A model generated the notes under the pieces. That model ran no database searches and was not told the origin of the DNA. It saw only the letters and a program-made list of their open reading frames with translations. Below are positions 51,295 to 60,172 of a stretch of 64,000 nt of DNA, piece by piece; within the stretch, counting starts at the first letter, position 1, and every line of letters starts with the position of its first letter. Source of the stretch: Oceanobacter mangrovi (lineage in GTDB: Bacteria; Pseudomonadota; Gammaproteobacteria; Pseudomonadales; Oceanobacteraceae); assembly GCF_019740315.1 (NCBI RefSeq), contig NZ_JAHXZR010000007.1, positions 124,001 through 188,000 on the forward strand, in the 5' to 3' direction. Made by a program: the position numbers and the translations under genes.

Positions 51295-51380
51295 AGTGCT
51301 TGAGGAGACGGGGTTGGCAAGGCATGCCTTGCCCCTACGACCATACCCTGGCAACGGAATAATACTCATATCTATTGTAG

Positions 51381-51495
51381 GGTCCCGGCATGCCGGGACT
51401 ACGGCGGTAACAAGAACGCCAGCCTGAACCGATTCTTCGGATGCCTAGACGATGCCGCATGGATCCTGAATCGCTGCGCGTTCAGGATGACGGCG
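51381..51495 (+). repeat. 116-bp direct repeat, copy 2
   Basis: Second copy of the 51038-51153 segment. Its left end holds the perfect 16-bp palindrome TCCCGGCATGCCGGGA, whose second half is changed by one base in copy 1. Confidence 0.85.
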
Positions 51496-51557
51496 TGCTT
51501 GAGGGGGTTGGCAAGGCACGCCTTGCCCCTACAACGGGATCATAACCCCAGCCTGGA

Positions 51558-52028
51558 TCAGCCCTGGCGATTCAGAAACGCCTTGCGGTTGGCCCATTCG
51601 TCGGCCTGACGCTGTTCCTGTTTCGCCTGTTGCTGGTGAAATTCCAGATCCAGCTTGTCCATCAAGCTGGCGAGGCCGTCGGTTTTGCTTTTGAGGGCCA
51701 GATAATGCTGCTGGGCCCGTACAATACGCGCCTTGAGCTGTTCAATCTGGCGACTCTGGGCCTGTCCCGCCTGTTCGATCTGGCCGAGGAACTGCAGCAA
51801 ATTCTGGATATTCGAGCCCGTCAGCGATGCCTGCCCCGGCGTTGCCAGCTGCTGACGGTAGTCGTTGGCGTATTCCTGCAGCTGTTGCTGCTGGGCCAGC
51901 TCCTGCTGTAACTGCTGCTGCATGCGACCCCATTCCGCCAGGCCCTTTTGCTCGGCCTGCTGGGCCTGCAGCCAAACCGGAATCAGGCGTTTGGCGCGCG
52001 GATGAAAACGCGGTTCTACATCAGCCAT
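51558..52028 (-). CDS. fliJ: Flagellar export chaperone FliJ
   Basis: 156 residues, nearly all helical and coiled coil, rich in Gln (QQLQQELAQQQQLQEY), with the conserved basic start RFHPRAKRL-like and a C-terminal EQRQADEWANRK that matches FliJ. FliJ is the central stalk of the export ATPase FliI. It is the last gene of the fliE-to-fliJ run, 15 bases after fliI. Confidence 0.92.
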   Translation of the reverse strand: MADVEPRFHPRAKRLIPVWLQAQQAEQKGLAEWGRMQQQLQQELAQQQQLQEYANDYRQQLATPGQASLTGSNIQNLLQFLGQIEQAGQAQSRQIEQLKARIVRAQQHYLALKSKTDGLASLMDKLDLEFHQQQAKQEQRQADEWANRKAFLNRQG

Positions 52029-52043
52029 GGCTCAATTCACTCG

Positions 52044-53378
52044 TTATTTGTTTTGCGGCAGGGCCGGAATCAGTTCTTTCAGGGCCGCTTCACAGGCAGC
52101 CAGATCAGAACCTTCGTCGAGCCGCTGACGCAGCATGGCCTTGATCTTCGGCATCCGCTCCATTGCCAGTTCCAGCAATGGGTCGCTGCCTTTCTGGTAG
52201 GCACCGACGCTGATCAGGTCCTGATTTTGACGGTAATGCGCCACCAGCTGTTTGACAAACATCGCCCGCTGTAACCATTCCGGCGCAACGATGTGCGGCA
52301 TCACCCGGCTGACCGAGGCTTCAACGTCGATGGCCGGATAATGACCTTCTTCCGCCAGTCGCCGCGACAGCACAATGTGGCCGTCAAGAATTGCCCGGCT
52401 GGCGTCGGCAATCGGATCCTGCATGTCATCGCCTTCACTCAGCACGGTATAAAACGCCGTGATCGATCCACCACCGGGCTCGCCGTTGCCGGTCCGTTCC
52501 ACCAGCTTTGGTAACTTGTTGAACACCGACGGCGGATAACCCTTGGTTGCCGGCGGCTCTCCCACCGCCAGCGCAATTTCACGCTGGGCCTGGGCATAAC
52601 GGGTGAGTGAATCCATCAGCAGCAGCACCTGTTGGCCCTGATCCCGATAGAACTCCGCCACCGAGGTGCAATACTGGGCGGCGCGCAAACGCATCAGCGG
52701 TGAGTCGTCCGCTGGCGACGCTATCACCACCGAACGCTTGAGACCTTCCTCACCAAGAATATCGTCGATAAATTCCTTTACCTCCCGGCCCCGTTCACCG
52801 ATCAGCCCCACCACCACGATGTCGGCGTTGGTGAAGCGGGTCATCATGCCCAGCAGCATCGACTTACCGACACCGGAACCGGCAAACAAACCAATCCGCT
52901 GGCCACGGCCAACCGTCAACATGCTGTTGATGGCGCGAATACCGACGTCCAGCGGGGTACGAATCGGGTCGCGTTTGAGCGGGTTGATCGGCACGCCGTT
53001 GAGGTGGCCTTGTTCAGGATTATCCAGCGGCCCCTTGCCATCTAACGGTCGTCCTGTGCCGTCGACGACCCGCCCCAGCAAGCCAAAACCAACCGGCACA
53101 TCCGCAGCGCCGTTCAAGGGCCAGACCCGCGCGCCGGGGCGCAGGCCATCGACCTGTTCAATTGGCATCAGGAAAATACGTTGACCGTCGAAGCCCACCA
53201 CTTCGGCTTCGATACGGTCGTTAGGGCCACGATCAACCGCACAGCGGTCGCCAATACGGACGTTGATGCCAACGGCTTCAAGCGTCAGCCCGACCATCCG
53301 CACCAGCCGACCGCTGCTGGCAGGCTGCCAGGCGACTTTGGGGACGTCAAACTGCGACCAGCGCTCAGACAGTTTCAT
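52044..53378 (-). CDS. fliI: Flagellum-specific export ATPase FliI
   Basis: 444 residues. The P-loop is [13 protein letters not shown], and the Walker B and glutamate region is [26 protein letters not shown], both typical of the F1-beta-like export ATPases. The C-terminal helical domain is complete. It overlaps the end of fliH by 14 bases. FliI works with FliH and FliJ, whose genes flank it. Confidence 0.98.
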   Translation of the reverse strand: MKLSERWSQFDVPKVAWQPASSGRLVRMVGLTLEAVGINVRIGDRCAVDRGPNDRIEAEVVGFDGQRIFLMPIEQVDGLRPGARVWPLNGAADVPVGFGLLGRVVDGTGRPLDGKGPLDNPEQGHLNGVPINPLKRDPIRTPLDVGIRAINSMLTVGRGQRIGLFAGSGVGKSMLLGMMTRFTNADIVVVGLIGERGREVKEFIDDILGEEGLKRSVVIASPADDSPLMRLRAAQYCTSVAEFYRDQGQQVLLLMDSLTRYAQAQREIALAVGEPPATKGYPPSVFNKLPKLVERTGNGEPGGGSITAFYTVLSEGDDMQDPIADASRAILDGHIVLSRRLAEEGHYPAIDVEASVSRVMPHIVAPEWLQRAMFVKQLVAHYRQNQDLISVGAYQKGSDPLLELAMERMPKIKAMLRQRLDEGSDLAACEAALKELIPALPQNK

Positions 53379-54621
53379 CGTCGTCGGCCCTGGTAGCAGG
53401 ATCAGCTGAGTCTGGCTGCGGCTTGCTGGTTGTTTCCAAATCGCTCAAGGATTCATCTAACGAGGTATCAGCAGGTTCGTCTGCAATGTCGTCCAAAGAG
53501 TCATCCGAAGCGACTTCTGTTTGAGTTTGTTCAGGCGCTTGCGGTGATGACTCTGCGGCAAGTTCGGCTGCCTGTTGTTCTGCTGCTTCTTGTTCAGCTT
53601 GCAGATGCTCGGCTTGCAGATGTTCTTCGAACGCCTGTTCTATATCGGCATCCAGCTGCTGTTCCAGCTCAGCTTCGTCCGGTACATTCTGACGCAGGGC
53701 CGGAGCCAGTTGCGTCAGCAAGGTTTGCAGGTGTTCCTGCACTCTATAATCAACCCGGCTGTCAGCCGTTTTTACCTGACACTCGCCAGCCTTGAGATTC
53801 TTGTCGATGGCGAACTCCAGCTGTTCGCCAAAATCCGCCAGTTGGCCTTCCAGATGCGAGGCATCATCGGCGGCAACATACACTTTGGCGTCGGCCTCAC
53901 TGCCTTCCGGCAACTGTTGCAGCGCTTCACGAACGTACTGATACACACCACGGGCACCGTCAGCCAGTTCGTATTTGAGTACCTGCTCGCAAGCCCCCAC
54001 CACCAGCGCTGCCAGCATTTCGGGCAGTTCGGCATCGCGTTCCAGCAGCGATTTACGCGCCAGCCTCTGCAAACCGGCAAAGCGATCAGCCAGCTCTTTC
54101 ACCTGCGTCTGCACGGCTTCTTTGGCTTCTGCTTCACCGGCAGCAAAACCCTTGCTGCGACCTTCTTTTTCGCCCTGTTGCAGACCTTCGGTTTTACCCT
54201 TGGCCAAACCTTCCTGATAACCTTTTTTCTCGCCGGTTTGACGGCCTTCCACCAGACCTTGTTCAAGGCCTTCGTTGTAGGCTTCACGGCGGATGGTTTC
54301 GAGTTCTTCGGCGGTTGGAAGCTGTACGGCTTCAGTGATTTCTTCAGCCACTTTTTCAGCCACTTTTTCAGCTAGTTTGGCTGGGACCTGTTGCGGTTGC
54401 CGTTGCGGTTCAGGCGCTGCTTTCTGGGCTGATTTGGCAACGACAGCAGCGGCTGCCGCTGCCATCCGCGCGACACTGCGTTCAGACAAGGCCAGCGCGG
54501 TGCTGTCGCGCTCGACCTTGTGCACCACGTCTTCGGTCCAGAACGGCAGTTTCCAGGGACGCGCCTGGCTGCCGCCGCCCTTTTCCAGCAAAGGCTCTTT
54601 GGTTTTTTCTTTGTCAGCCAT
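53365..54621 (-). CDS. fliH: Flagellar assembly protein FliH, with extended ends
   Basis: 418 residues; usual FliH proteins are about 230-280. The core is recognisable: at about 115-165 a run of G-x-x-x-G and A-x-x-x-G repeats ([20 protein letters not shown]...), then the C-terminal domain at about 170-310 ([18 protein letters not shown] ... [24 protein letters not shown]). Before it is an Ala-rich basic-acidic segment (51-100), and after residue 315 an added acidic tail of about 100 residues rich in Glu, Gln, Asp and Ala. It regulates FliI and docks it at FliN. Confidence 0.92.
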   Translation of the reverse strand: MADKEKTKEPLLEKGGGSQARPWKLPFWTEDVVHKVERDSTALALSERSVARMAAAAAAVVAKSAQKAAPEPQRQPQQVPAKLAEKVAEKVAEEITEAVQLPTAEELETIRREAYNEGLEQGLVEGRQTGEKKGYQEGLAKGKTEGLQQGEKEGRSKGFAAGEAEAKEAVQTQVKELADRFAGLQRLARKSLLERDAELPEMLAALVVGACEQVLKYELADGARGVYQYVREALQQLPEGSEADAKVYVAADDASHLEGQLADFGEQLEFAIDKNLKAGECQVKTADSRVDYRVQEHLQTLLTQLAPALRQNVPDEAELEQQLDADIEQAFEEHLQAEHLQAEQEAAEQQAAELAAESSPQAPEQTQTEVASDDSLDDIADEPADTSLDESLSDLETTSKPQPDSADPATRADDDETV

Positions 54622-54790
54622 GCACTAACCCCTTACTGACCTTAATGCTGTTTACTCAAGCCCCTTTAGCCCAAATCATCATCCTGAACTGCTTGAGCCG
54701 CGCTGGCTCAGGATCCCAAAGCCCAATGGATCCCGGATCTGCTTCGCGTCCGGGATGACGTATATTTGTTAAATGAGCAGTAAGCTGCTT
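54622..54790. repeat. Intergenic hairpin repeats between fliG and fliH
   Basis: The 169-base gap holds two elements of the same family as the 51-kb repeat block: 54677-54716 (inverted, TCATCCTGAACT ... TCAGGATCC) and 54726-54760 (direct, ATGGATCCCGGATC ... CCGGGATGACG). They point towards each other and could form hairpins in the mRNA inside this operon. Confidence 0.75.
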
Positions 54791-55801
54791 TTACAGCATG
54801 GCCTCGCCACCACCACCCAGGTTGATTTCGCCAGCATCGGCGAGACGGCGGGCAATGGTGAGGATTTCTTTCTGGGCCGCTTCCACTTCGCTGACCTTGA
54901 CTGGCCCCTTGGCGTCGAGGTCGTCACGCAGCAGCTCGGCAGCACGTTTGGACATGTTGCGGAAGATCTTTTCTTGCAAGGTGGTGTCGGCACCTTTCAG
55001 CGCCACCACCAGCAGGTCGGTAGAAATTTCTCGCAGCAACGCCTGAATGCCACGGTCGTCGACGTCGACCAGGTTGTCGAACACAAACATCAGATCCTGA
55101 ATCTGGGTTCCCAGGCCTTCGTCGATTTCGGTAATACGTTCCAGCAGTTCCGCCGCCATGGCACTGTCGACCATGTTGACGATATTGGCCGCCACCTTGA
55201 CGCCGCCCATGGTGGTGGTCTGGGTGCCGGTCTTGCCAGAGAATTGACGCTCGAGAATATCGTTCAGCTCTTTCAGTGCGGCTGGCTGCACCGCTTCCAG
55301 CGAGGCGACGCGCATGATGATGTCGAGGCGCACCTTTTCATCGAAGTTGGAGAGGATTTCAGCCGACTGATCGGCGTCCAGATACGACACCACAATCGCC
55401 TGGATCTGCGGGTGTTCGTGACGGATAAGGTCGGCTACCTGACGGGACTCCATCCACTTGAGGGAATCCAGACCCGAGGTGTTACCGCCCAGCAGAATAC
55501 GGTCGATCAGGGCACCGGCCTTGTCGCTGCCAAGCGCCTGGGTCAGCATGTTGCGAATGTAGTCGTCGGAACCCAGCCCCATACCAGTCTGACCGGATAC
55601 GGCTTCCAGAAACTCCGCCACCACGCCTTCAACATGGTTCTGTTGCACGTTGGTGAGCCCAGCCATTGCTGTACCCACCTTCTGAACCTCTTTCGGGCCC
55701 ATGTGCTTGAGAATTTCGGCAGCGTCTTTTTCGCCCAGACTCATCAGCAGAATCGCTGCGCGTTCAACTCGAGTCAGGTCACCCAGTTCATTATCGGCCA
55801 T
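54791..55801 (-). CDS. fliG: Flagellar motor switch protein FliG
   Basis: 336 residues. FliG forms the upper C-ring and carries torque. Visible are RAAILLMSLGEKDAAEILKHM at the N-terminus, the EHPQIQAIVVSYLD stretch in the middle domain, MFVFDNLVDVDDRGIQALLREI, and the charged C-terminal helix RDDLDAKGPVKVSEVEAAQKEI. It overlaps the fliF stop by 11 bases. Confidence 0.98.
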   Translation of the reverse strand: MADNELGDLTRVERAAILLMSLGEKDAAEILKHMGPKEVQKVGTAMAGLTNVQQNHVEGVVAEFLEAVSGQTGMGLGSDDYIRNMLTQALGSDKAGALIDRILLGGNTSGLDSLKWMESRQVADLIRHEHPQIQAIVVSYLDADQSAEILSNFDEKVRLDIIMRVASLEAVQPAALKELNDILERQFSGKTGTQTTTMGGVKVAANIVNMVDSAMAAELLERITEIDEGLGTQIQDLMFVFDNLVDVDDRGIQALLREISTDLLVVALKGADTTLQEKIFRNMSKRAAELLRDDLDAKGPVKVSEVEAAQKEILTIARRLADAGEINLGGGGEAML

Positions 55802-57488
55802 TGTCTTCGTTCACCCATCTGATTACGACTTGTGCCACGCGGGCAGGGTCTTCAGCGATCAGGCCTTTCAAGGCGTCGAGCTGGCGTTCATAACTTTCTG
55901 ACGCACCGGGCAGCAGCAGCTGGTCCATCCCGGCGATGGTGACGCGTTCGTCATCCATACCGGAGTCGGCATCTTCCAGTTCTTCCAGCAGCACAGCGTC
56001 GTCCTGCTCGCCCTTGTTGGCGAGGCTTCTGATGGTTGGGCGCACGACACCAAAGATCAGAATCAGGATAAACAAGCCAGCTAACACCTGCTTCATGATT
56101 TCCCAGAACCAGGGTTGGGTCCAGAAATCCGGCTCGGTGGCCTCAAGCTGGCCCTTGCCCATGAACGGCGAGTTGATCACGTTAACGCTGTCGCCACGGG
56201 AAGCGTTAAAGCCCACCGCGTCCTTGACCAGAATTTCCAGTCGCTGAAGATCATTATCTGTCCATGGAGTGTAGACGGTTTCGCCGTCGGCATTGACGCT
56301 CTCGCGATCATTGACTACCACAGCCACTGTCAGACGTTGCAGGCGGCCAACCTGATGCTGTTTGAAGCTGAGAGTACGGTCGATTTCATAGTTACGGGTC
56401 GCTTCAGAACGGGAGCGGCCAGTTGACGAACCTGCAGCGCCAGTACCACGAGCCTGCTCCGGCACGGTTGGATCGGCTGGCGGCTGGTTCGACAGCGCAC
56501 CGGGAATACCGCCATTAACCTGGCCCGCATTGGATTCGTCGATCAGCTGCTCACTGCGCAGCGCAATCAGATCCGGGTTATAGAGTTCTTCCGCCTGTTC
56601 CAGGCGGGTGAAGTCGATATCGGCAGACACTTCGGCCTTGTAGTTATCGTCGCCCAGCACCGGTTGCAGAATATTGTTAACCGCCTGAATAACGTTGTTT
56701 TCAACTTTCTGGGTGTATTCCAGCTGTTTGGCGGCCAGCATTTCTTCGCTGGCCTGCTCTTCTTTTGACAGCAGGTTGCCGTACTGGTCGACCACAGAGA
56801 CATCATCGCGGGACATTTCACTGATGCTCGACGCCACCAGATTGACGATGGCTTCAACCTGATCCTTGCTCAGGTCACGACCCGGAAACAGCTCCAGAAA
56901 CACCGACGCGCGGGGCTTGCGCTGGTCACGTACAAACACCGACTGCTTCGGCAAAGCCAGATGCACGCGGGCGTTACGAATCGATTTAACACTGGCAATG
57001 GTGCGCGCCAGCTCACCTTCCAGACCACGGCGATAACGGGCGTTTTCAATAAACTGGCTGGTGCCCAGCGAGCTGTCCTTATCCAGCACTTCCATACCAA
57101 CGGTTTTATCGTCGATCAGCGCCGCTGCCGCCAGTTTCATACGAGCTTCGTGTAAATCACCGGCTTCCACCATCAGAATCTGGGTGCCCGGATCAATTTC
57201 AAACGGAATCCCCTCACGCTGCAGGACTTCAATAATTTCCTGGGCGTTATGATCCTGCAGACGGTAAATCAGCGGCTTGTAGGAAGGCTCCTGCGACCAG
57301 ATCATAATTGCCGCTGACAGCGCAATCACCAGCGCAACACCCGCGATGGTCGCAATCTGGCGCGCCATCGGCAGCTTGTTGAAACCCAACAGCACCGGGT
57401 GACCGGAATTCGCCGCCAGCTGGTCGGTCTTCTGGCGATCATTGTCGCCTGCTGGCACGTCGTCAGCCTTGGCAGGTACATCAGCCAT
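55791..57488 (-). CDS. fliF: Flagellar MS-ring protein FliF
   Basis: 565 residues with two membrane segments (about 43-65 and 455-475), ring-building motifs with EIIEVLQREGIPFEID and ARVHLALPKQSVFVRDQRK, and a C-terminal FliG-binding end (LIAEDPARVAQVVIRWVNED). FliF forms the ring in the inner membrane around which the export gate and switch are built. The gap to fliE is 62 bases. Confidence 0.98.
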   Translation of the reverse strand: MADVPAKADDVPAGDNDRQKTDQLAANSGHPVLLGFNKLPMARQIATIAGVALVIALSAAIMIWSQEPSYKPLIYRLQDHNAQEIIEVLQREGIPFEIDPGTQILMVEAGDLHEARMKLAAAALIDDKTVGMEVLDKDSSLGTSQFIENARYRRGLEGELARTIASVKSIRNARVHLALPKQSVFVRDQRKPRASVFLELFPGRDLSKDQVEAIVNLVASSISEMSRDDVSVVDQYGNLLSKEEQASEEMLAAKQLEYTQKVENNVIQAVNNILQPVLGDDNYKAEVSADIDFTRLEQAEELYNPDLIALRSEQLIDESNAGQVNGGIPGALSNQPPADPTVPEQARGTGAAGSSTGRSRSEATRNYEIDRTLSFKQHQVGRLQRLTVAVVVNDRESVNADGETVYTPWTDNDLQRLEILVKDAVGFNASRGDSVNVINSPFMGKGQLEATEPDFWTQPWFWEIMKQVLAGLFILILIFGVVRPTIRSLANKGEQDDAVLLEELEDADSGMDDERVTIAGMDQLLLPGASESYERQLDALKGLIAEDPARVAQVVIRWVNEDNGR

Positions 57489-57550
57489 GGAAGCTCCTCC
57501 GCGATGGGTTAATGAATGGGGTCTGGACAGCGGTCATCGTCGGCATTCCG

Positions 57551-58033
57551 TTACAGCGGCATATTCATGACGTCTTTATAGGCTTCGACCAGCTTGTTAC
57601 GAACCTGGGTCATAGCCTGAAAAGACACCGATGATTTCTGCATGGCGATCATCACTTCCGGCAGATCCACCTGAGGATCACCCTGCTCGAAACGGGTCGC
57701 CAAATTTGTGGCGGCTTGCTGGGTGCGGTTCACCGAATTGATGCCGTTGGCAAACATGGTCTGGAAATCCGGTACCGTCTCGTCCATACGTGGACGCTCG
57801 GTCGCTGGCGCGGCATTTACCGCCTCCAGCTGCTGCGCCAACTGCGCCTGAAAACGGCTCGGATTAATACCGCCAATCTGACTGCCAGGAGTCACAGAAT
57901 TGACAGCCGGGTTGGCAACACGATTCACCTGGTTGTTCTGGCTGCCAACCAACTGCTCCTGCTGCGCCAACAGCTGGCTTTTCACCTGCCGCATCTGCAT
58001 CAGAACCGAGTTCACATCCACACGATCAACCAT
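57551..58033 (-). CDS. fliE: Flagellar hook-basal body protein FliE, long form
   Basis: 160 residues; typical FliE is about 100-115. The C-terminal 70 residues carry the family pattern (VNRTQQAATNLATRFEQGDP ... VDLPEVMIAMQKSSVSFQAM ... VRNKLVEAYKDVMNMPL). The first 50-60 residues are an extra Asn/Gln-rich stretch; the ATG at 58033 has a good GGGGAGAG site, so the extension is probably real. FliE joins the MS ring to the rod. It heads the operon behind a sigma-54 promoter. Confidence 0.93.
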   Translation of the reverse strand: MVDRVDVNSVLMQMRQVKSQLLAQQEQLVGSQNNQVNRVANPAVNSVTPGSQIGGINPSRFQAQLAQQLEAVNAAPATERPRMDETVPDFQTMFANGINSVNRTQQAATNLATRFEQGDPQVDLPEVMIAMQKSSVSFQAMTQVRNKLVEAYKDVMNMPL

Positions 58034-58401
58034 AACTCTCCCCTTGAATTCGTCGTCGACTCTTTTTTGACGTCCGCCAGAAACCGGCGAAGTTTTAAGC
58101 TGAAGATCGACGTCTTTTTGGCGTTTATGCCGAAAAATTTATCTACTGAGAGAGATAGAGCAACTAACTTGCCAGCTTTGCCGCATGGCAATCAGAAATG
58201 GGCAAGGATTCGCCGCTGATCAAAAAATCCCTATATAAATCAGTCAATTACAGGGTGAAATTTTTTCAACCAAAAGACCGAAGGTTGACGCCAGAACCAC
58301 TATTTTCACAGCCTTGCCGCTGCCTAAGGAGATTTTGACGAAAGGACTTCACCGGCGGACGCTGGCTGAAATGGAATGCCATCCGTTTAATAACCGAGCC
58401 T
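58034..58401. other. Intergenic region upstream of fliE
   Basis: About 370 bases with no gene. It holds the sigma-54 promoter of fliE at 58159-58174. Upstream of it are AT-rich bases, a likely place for activator binding, but no repeat or operator is obvious. Confidence 0.55.
58159..58174 (-). promoter_or_regulatory. Sigma-54 promoter for fliE-F-G-H-I-J
   Basis: Minus-strand TGGCAAG-TTAG-TTGCT agrees with TGGCACG-N4-TTGCW at all but one defined base, with correct GG/GC spacing. The start would be near 58149, leaving a leader of about 115 bases before fliE. Confidence 0.78.
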
Positions 58402-58803
58402 GAAAGCCGAACCTCTGTAGGAAGGAATTTATTCCCGAAACCCGAAGTGCCCGCCCTGTAGGTCTGATAAACGAGCGCAGCGAGAGCCGTCTGACAACGG
58501 CAATAACCGATTCGACAGCGCCGGAAGACAGGCATAAAAGCCGAGTCTGTATAGGAGGGAATTTATTCCCGAAACCCGATGTGCCTGCCCGTAGGTCTGA
58601 TAAACCAGCGCAGCGAGAGCCATCTGATAATGGCGATAACCGAATCGCCAACGCTGGAAGGCAGGCATAAAAGCCGAACCTCTGTAGGAGGGAATTTATT
58701 CCCAAAATCCAAAGTGCCCGACCCGTAGGCCTGATAAACGAGCGTAGCGAGATCCATCAGACAACGGCAGAGACGGAATCGCCAGCGTCGAAAATCGCGG
58801 CCT
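58402..58803. repeat. Three tandem copies of a 133-bp repeat
   Basis: Copies begin near 58403, 58537 and 58670, spaced 134 and 133 bases. Each unit starts AAAGCCGA, then has GGAATTTATTCCC (a near-palindrome), a CCGTAGG(T/C)CTGATAAAC segment, an AGCG(C/T)AGCGAGA segment and an imperfect CCG(T/A)CTGA...CGG. Copies differ by about 10-20 percent. Open frames through it repeat themselves and are not credible genes. Confidence 0.85.
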
Positions 58804-58840
58804 CAATCAGGTTCGCCGTAGGCATCACCTGAATCTATTT

Positions 58841-59578
58841 TTACACCCGCAATTGGCACGATGTATTAGTCAACCAGCCACGAACAATACGCTGAATACT
58901 CGTTTTGAGCCATTTCGGCCCCAGATCTGAAATATCATTATGCCGAGCGTTCGGAATTTTTACGATACAGCTTCCATATTGGGTTTGTTCAGCTTCAGAT
59001 GGTAAAACGCCAGCATCAGCCTCAAAATCGCTGGCACGGACGGACAGAACAGCAATTGATCCGGATCGTGGCAGAGGAACCCGTCGGTGATCCAGAGTTA
59101 TAAGACCGCCAATAAACTCAGGTGATTCGTTAGCCAGCCAGGCAGATATATCGCCACCATTCGAGTGTCCAGCAAGCAGAAGATGATCGAAGTTGTACTC
59201 TGGATTTTTGCCACGAAGAACATTTCGAACAACTTTCAACGTGTCAGAGCCACGTCGCCAATTCTCCGACCGGGTTTCAAGCAGATTTCCTGATACAGAC
59301 AGAGGAGGATCACCAGGAAGTTCATGGCCTATAGCAACAACCAGATATCCAAGTTCAGCGAACAGATCTGAGAGAAAATGATATTTGGTGTGAGAAACAC
59401 CATAACCCGCACTAAAGAAAACAACTGGACATTGCGACTCTACTGAGCAGTTGGATTTTTCCAAAGGAAAAGATATTTCAATTGGTATTACTCTATGTCT
59501 GTCCGTATCAACAATGCTTTCTTCGGCACTTATATGTGAAGACATCCCAAAAATCATTACAGCAAATATTCGATTCAT
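58841..59578 (-). CDS. Secreted alpha/beta hydrolase
   Basis: 245 residues. The first 18 residues (MNRIFAVMIFGMSSHISA) look like a signal peptide. The nucleophile elbow is GHSNGG with Ser139; the catalytic His is His213 in ARHNDISD. The acid is not certain (Asp161-Asp185 region). An oxyanion-type FFSAGYG lies near residue 55. The fold is that of a serine hydrolase (esterase or lipase-like); substrate unknown. It has lower GC than the flagellar genes. It is the left-most gene of the AT-rich orphan block. Confidence 0.75.
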   Translation of the reverse strand: MNRIFAVMIFGMSSHISAEESIVDTDRHRVIPIEISFPLEKSNCSVESQCPVVFFSAGYGVSHTKYHFLSDLFAELGYLVVAIGHELPGDPPLSVSGNLLETRSENWRRGSDTLKVVRNVLRGKNPEYNFDHLLLAGHSNGGDISAWLANESPEFIGGLITLDHRRVPLPRSGSIAVLSVRASDFEADAGVLPSEAEQTQYGSCIVKIPNARHNDISDLGPKWLKTSIQRIVRGWLTNTSCQLRV

Positions 59579-59681
59579 ACTATTCCTTGTAGATAATACG
59601 TCCAGAACACAGGCCCAATGTAAGCACGAGGCGCTGAATTACAGGTCTAGTCCCCAAATGGATAGCGTAGTTTTAATGTTT

Positions 59682-60032
59682 TTATAGCTGCCAGAAGATT
59701 TCATTGCGCAAGCTTCTAACAACCTCGACTTTAGGTCCTGCTACGGCAGCATATACAAAAGTTCCTTCGGGAACCTCAACGCACTTTATAGCTGCTCGGT
59801 TATTGCTGAAATTACCATATACGTAGGTTCCATTTCGAACGACCTGCGAGAAACCCAATGAACTCAATATGGACTCCCCTTTTGTGGCGCATAAATCAGA
59901 GGTAGTTTTAAGGAGCTTGTGATCAGACCACAAATGGGGAGAAAACTCCTTTTGCACCGTAACCGTTTCTATTTCTTTATTGCTTGCGCAAGCTGTCAAA
60001 AAAATAGCCAACCCCACCACCAGATATTTCAT
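59682..60032 (-). CDS. Small lipoprotein, unknown function
   Basis: 116 residues with a clear lipobox: MKYLVVGLAIFLTAC with Cys15 as the acylated residue, followed by ASNKE, so the protein should be lipidated and probably moved to the outer membrane (no Asp at +2). The rest has two further Cys (in DLCATKG and AAIKCVEV) that may form a disulphide. AAGGAG precedes the ATG. No family recognised. Confidence 0.75.
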   Translation of the reverse strand: MKYLVVGLAIFLTACASNKEIETVTVQKEFSPHLWSDHKLLKTTSDLCATKGESILSSLGFSQVVRNGTYVYGNFSNNRAAIKCVEVPEGTFVYAAVAGPKVEVVRSLRNEIFWQL

Positions 60033-60172
60033 TTCTTTCTCCTTGAAAATAAATAATTCAATGTTAAATGGTGAGCAACACTAACCAATAAACTTAATTC
60101 TTTGTACCCCATACACTAAAATTAATTGTGACTGATGTCACCAACTCTTGATTGTGATCTTGCCGTTGCTTG

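Larger units (their letters stand above)
50931..51532. repeat. Three copies of an 18-bp perfect palindrome followed by CCTAC
   Basis: GGCAAGGCATGCCTTGCC followed by CCTAC occurs near 50931-50954 and 51314-51338, and with one change (GGCACGCC) near 51508-51532. All three read in the same direction and are preceded by a T/A-GG or TTGG. The palindrome is its own reverse complement. Confidence 0.85.
50716..51557. repeat. Non-coding mosaic of palindromic and direct repeats
   Basis: About 840 bases between the che STAS gene and fliJ with no credible gene. It is made of several short repeat families: three copies of a perfect 18-bp palindrome, four hairpin elements of the GGATCCTGAAT or GGATCCCGGATC type, a 116-bp direct duplication, and one copy of the GGGAGCGCAGGCG repeat. 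Related copies occur at 38127-38152 and 54677-54760. The short open frames inside are translations of the repeats. Confidence 0.85.

Noticed and set aside
50773-51344. Short frames in the repeat mosaic on both strands (for example the 158-codon minus-strand frame)
   Set aside because: Their products are translations of the repeated palindromes and repeat themselves between copies.
58266-58757. Minus-strand frames in the 133-bp tandem array with a repeating GFGNKF-like motif
   Set aside because: Peptide repeats come from the DNA repeat; three frames show similar products and none has a start site.
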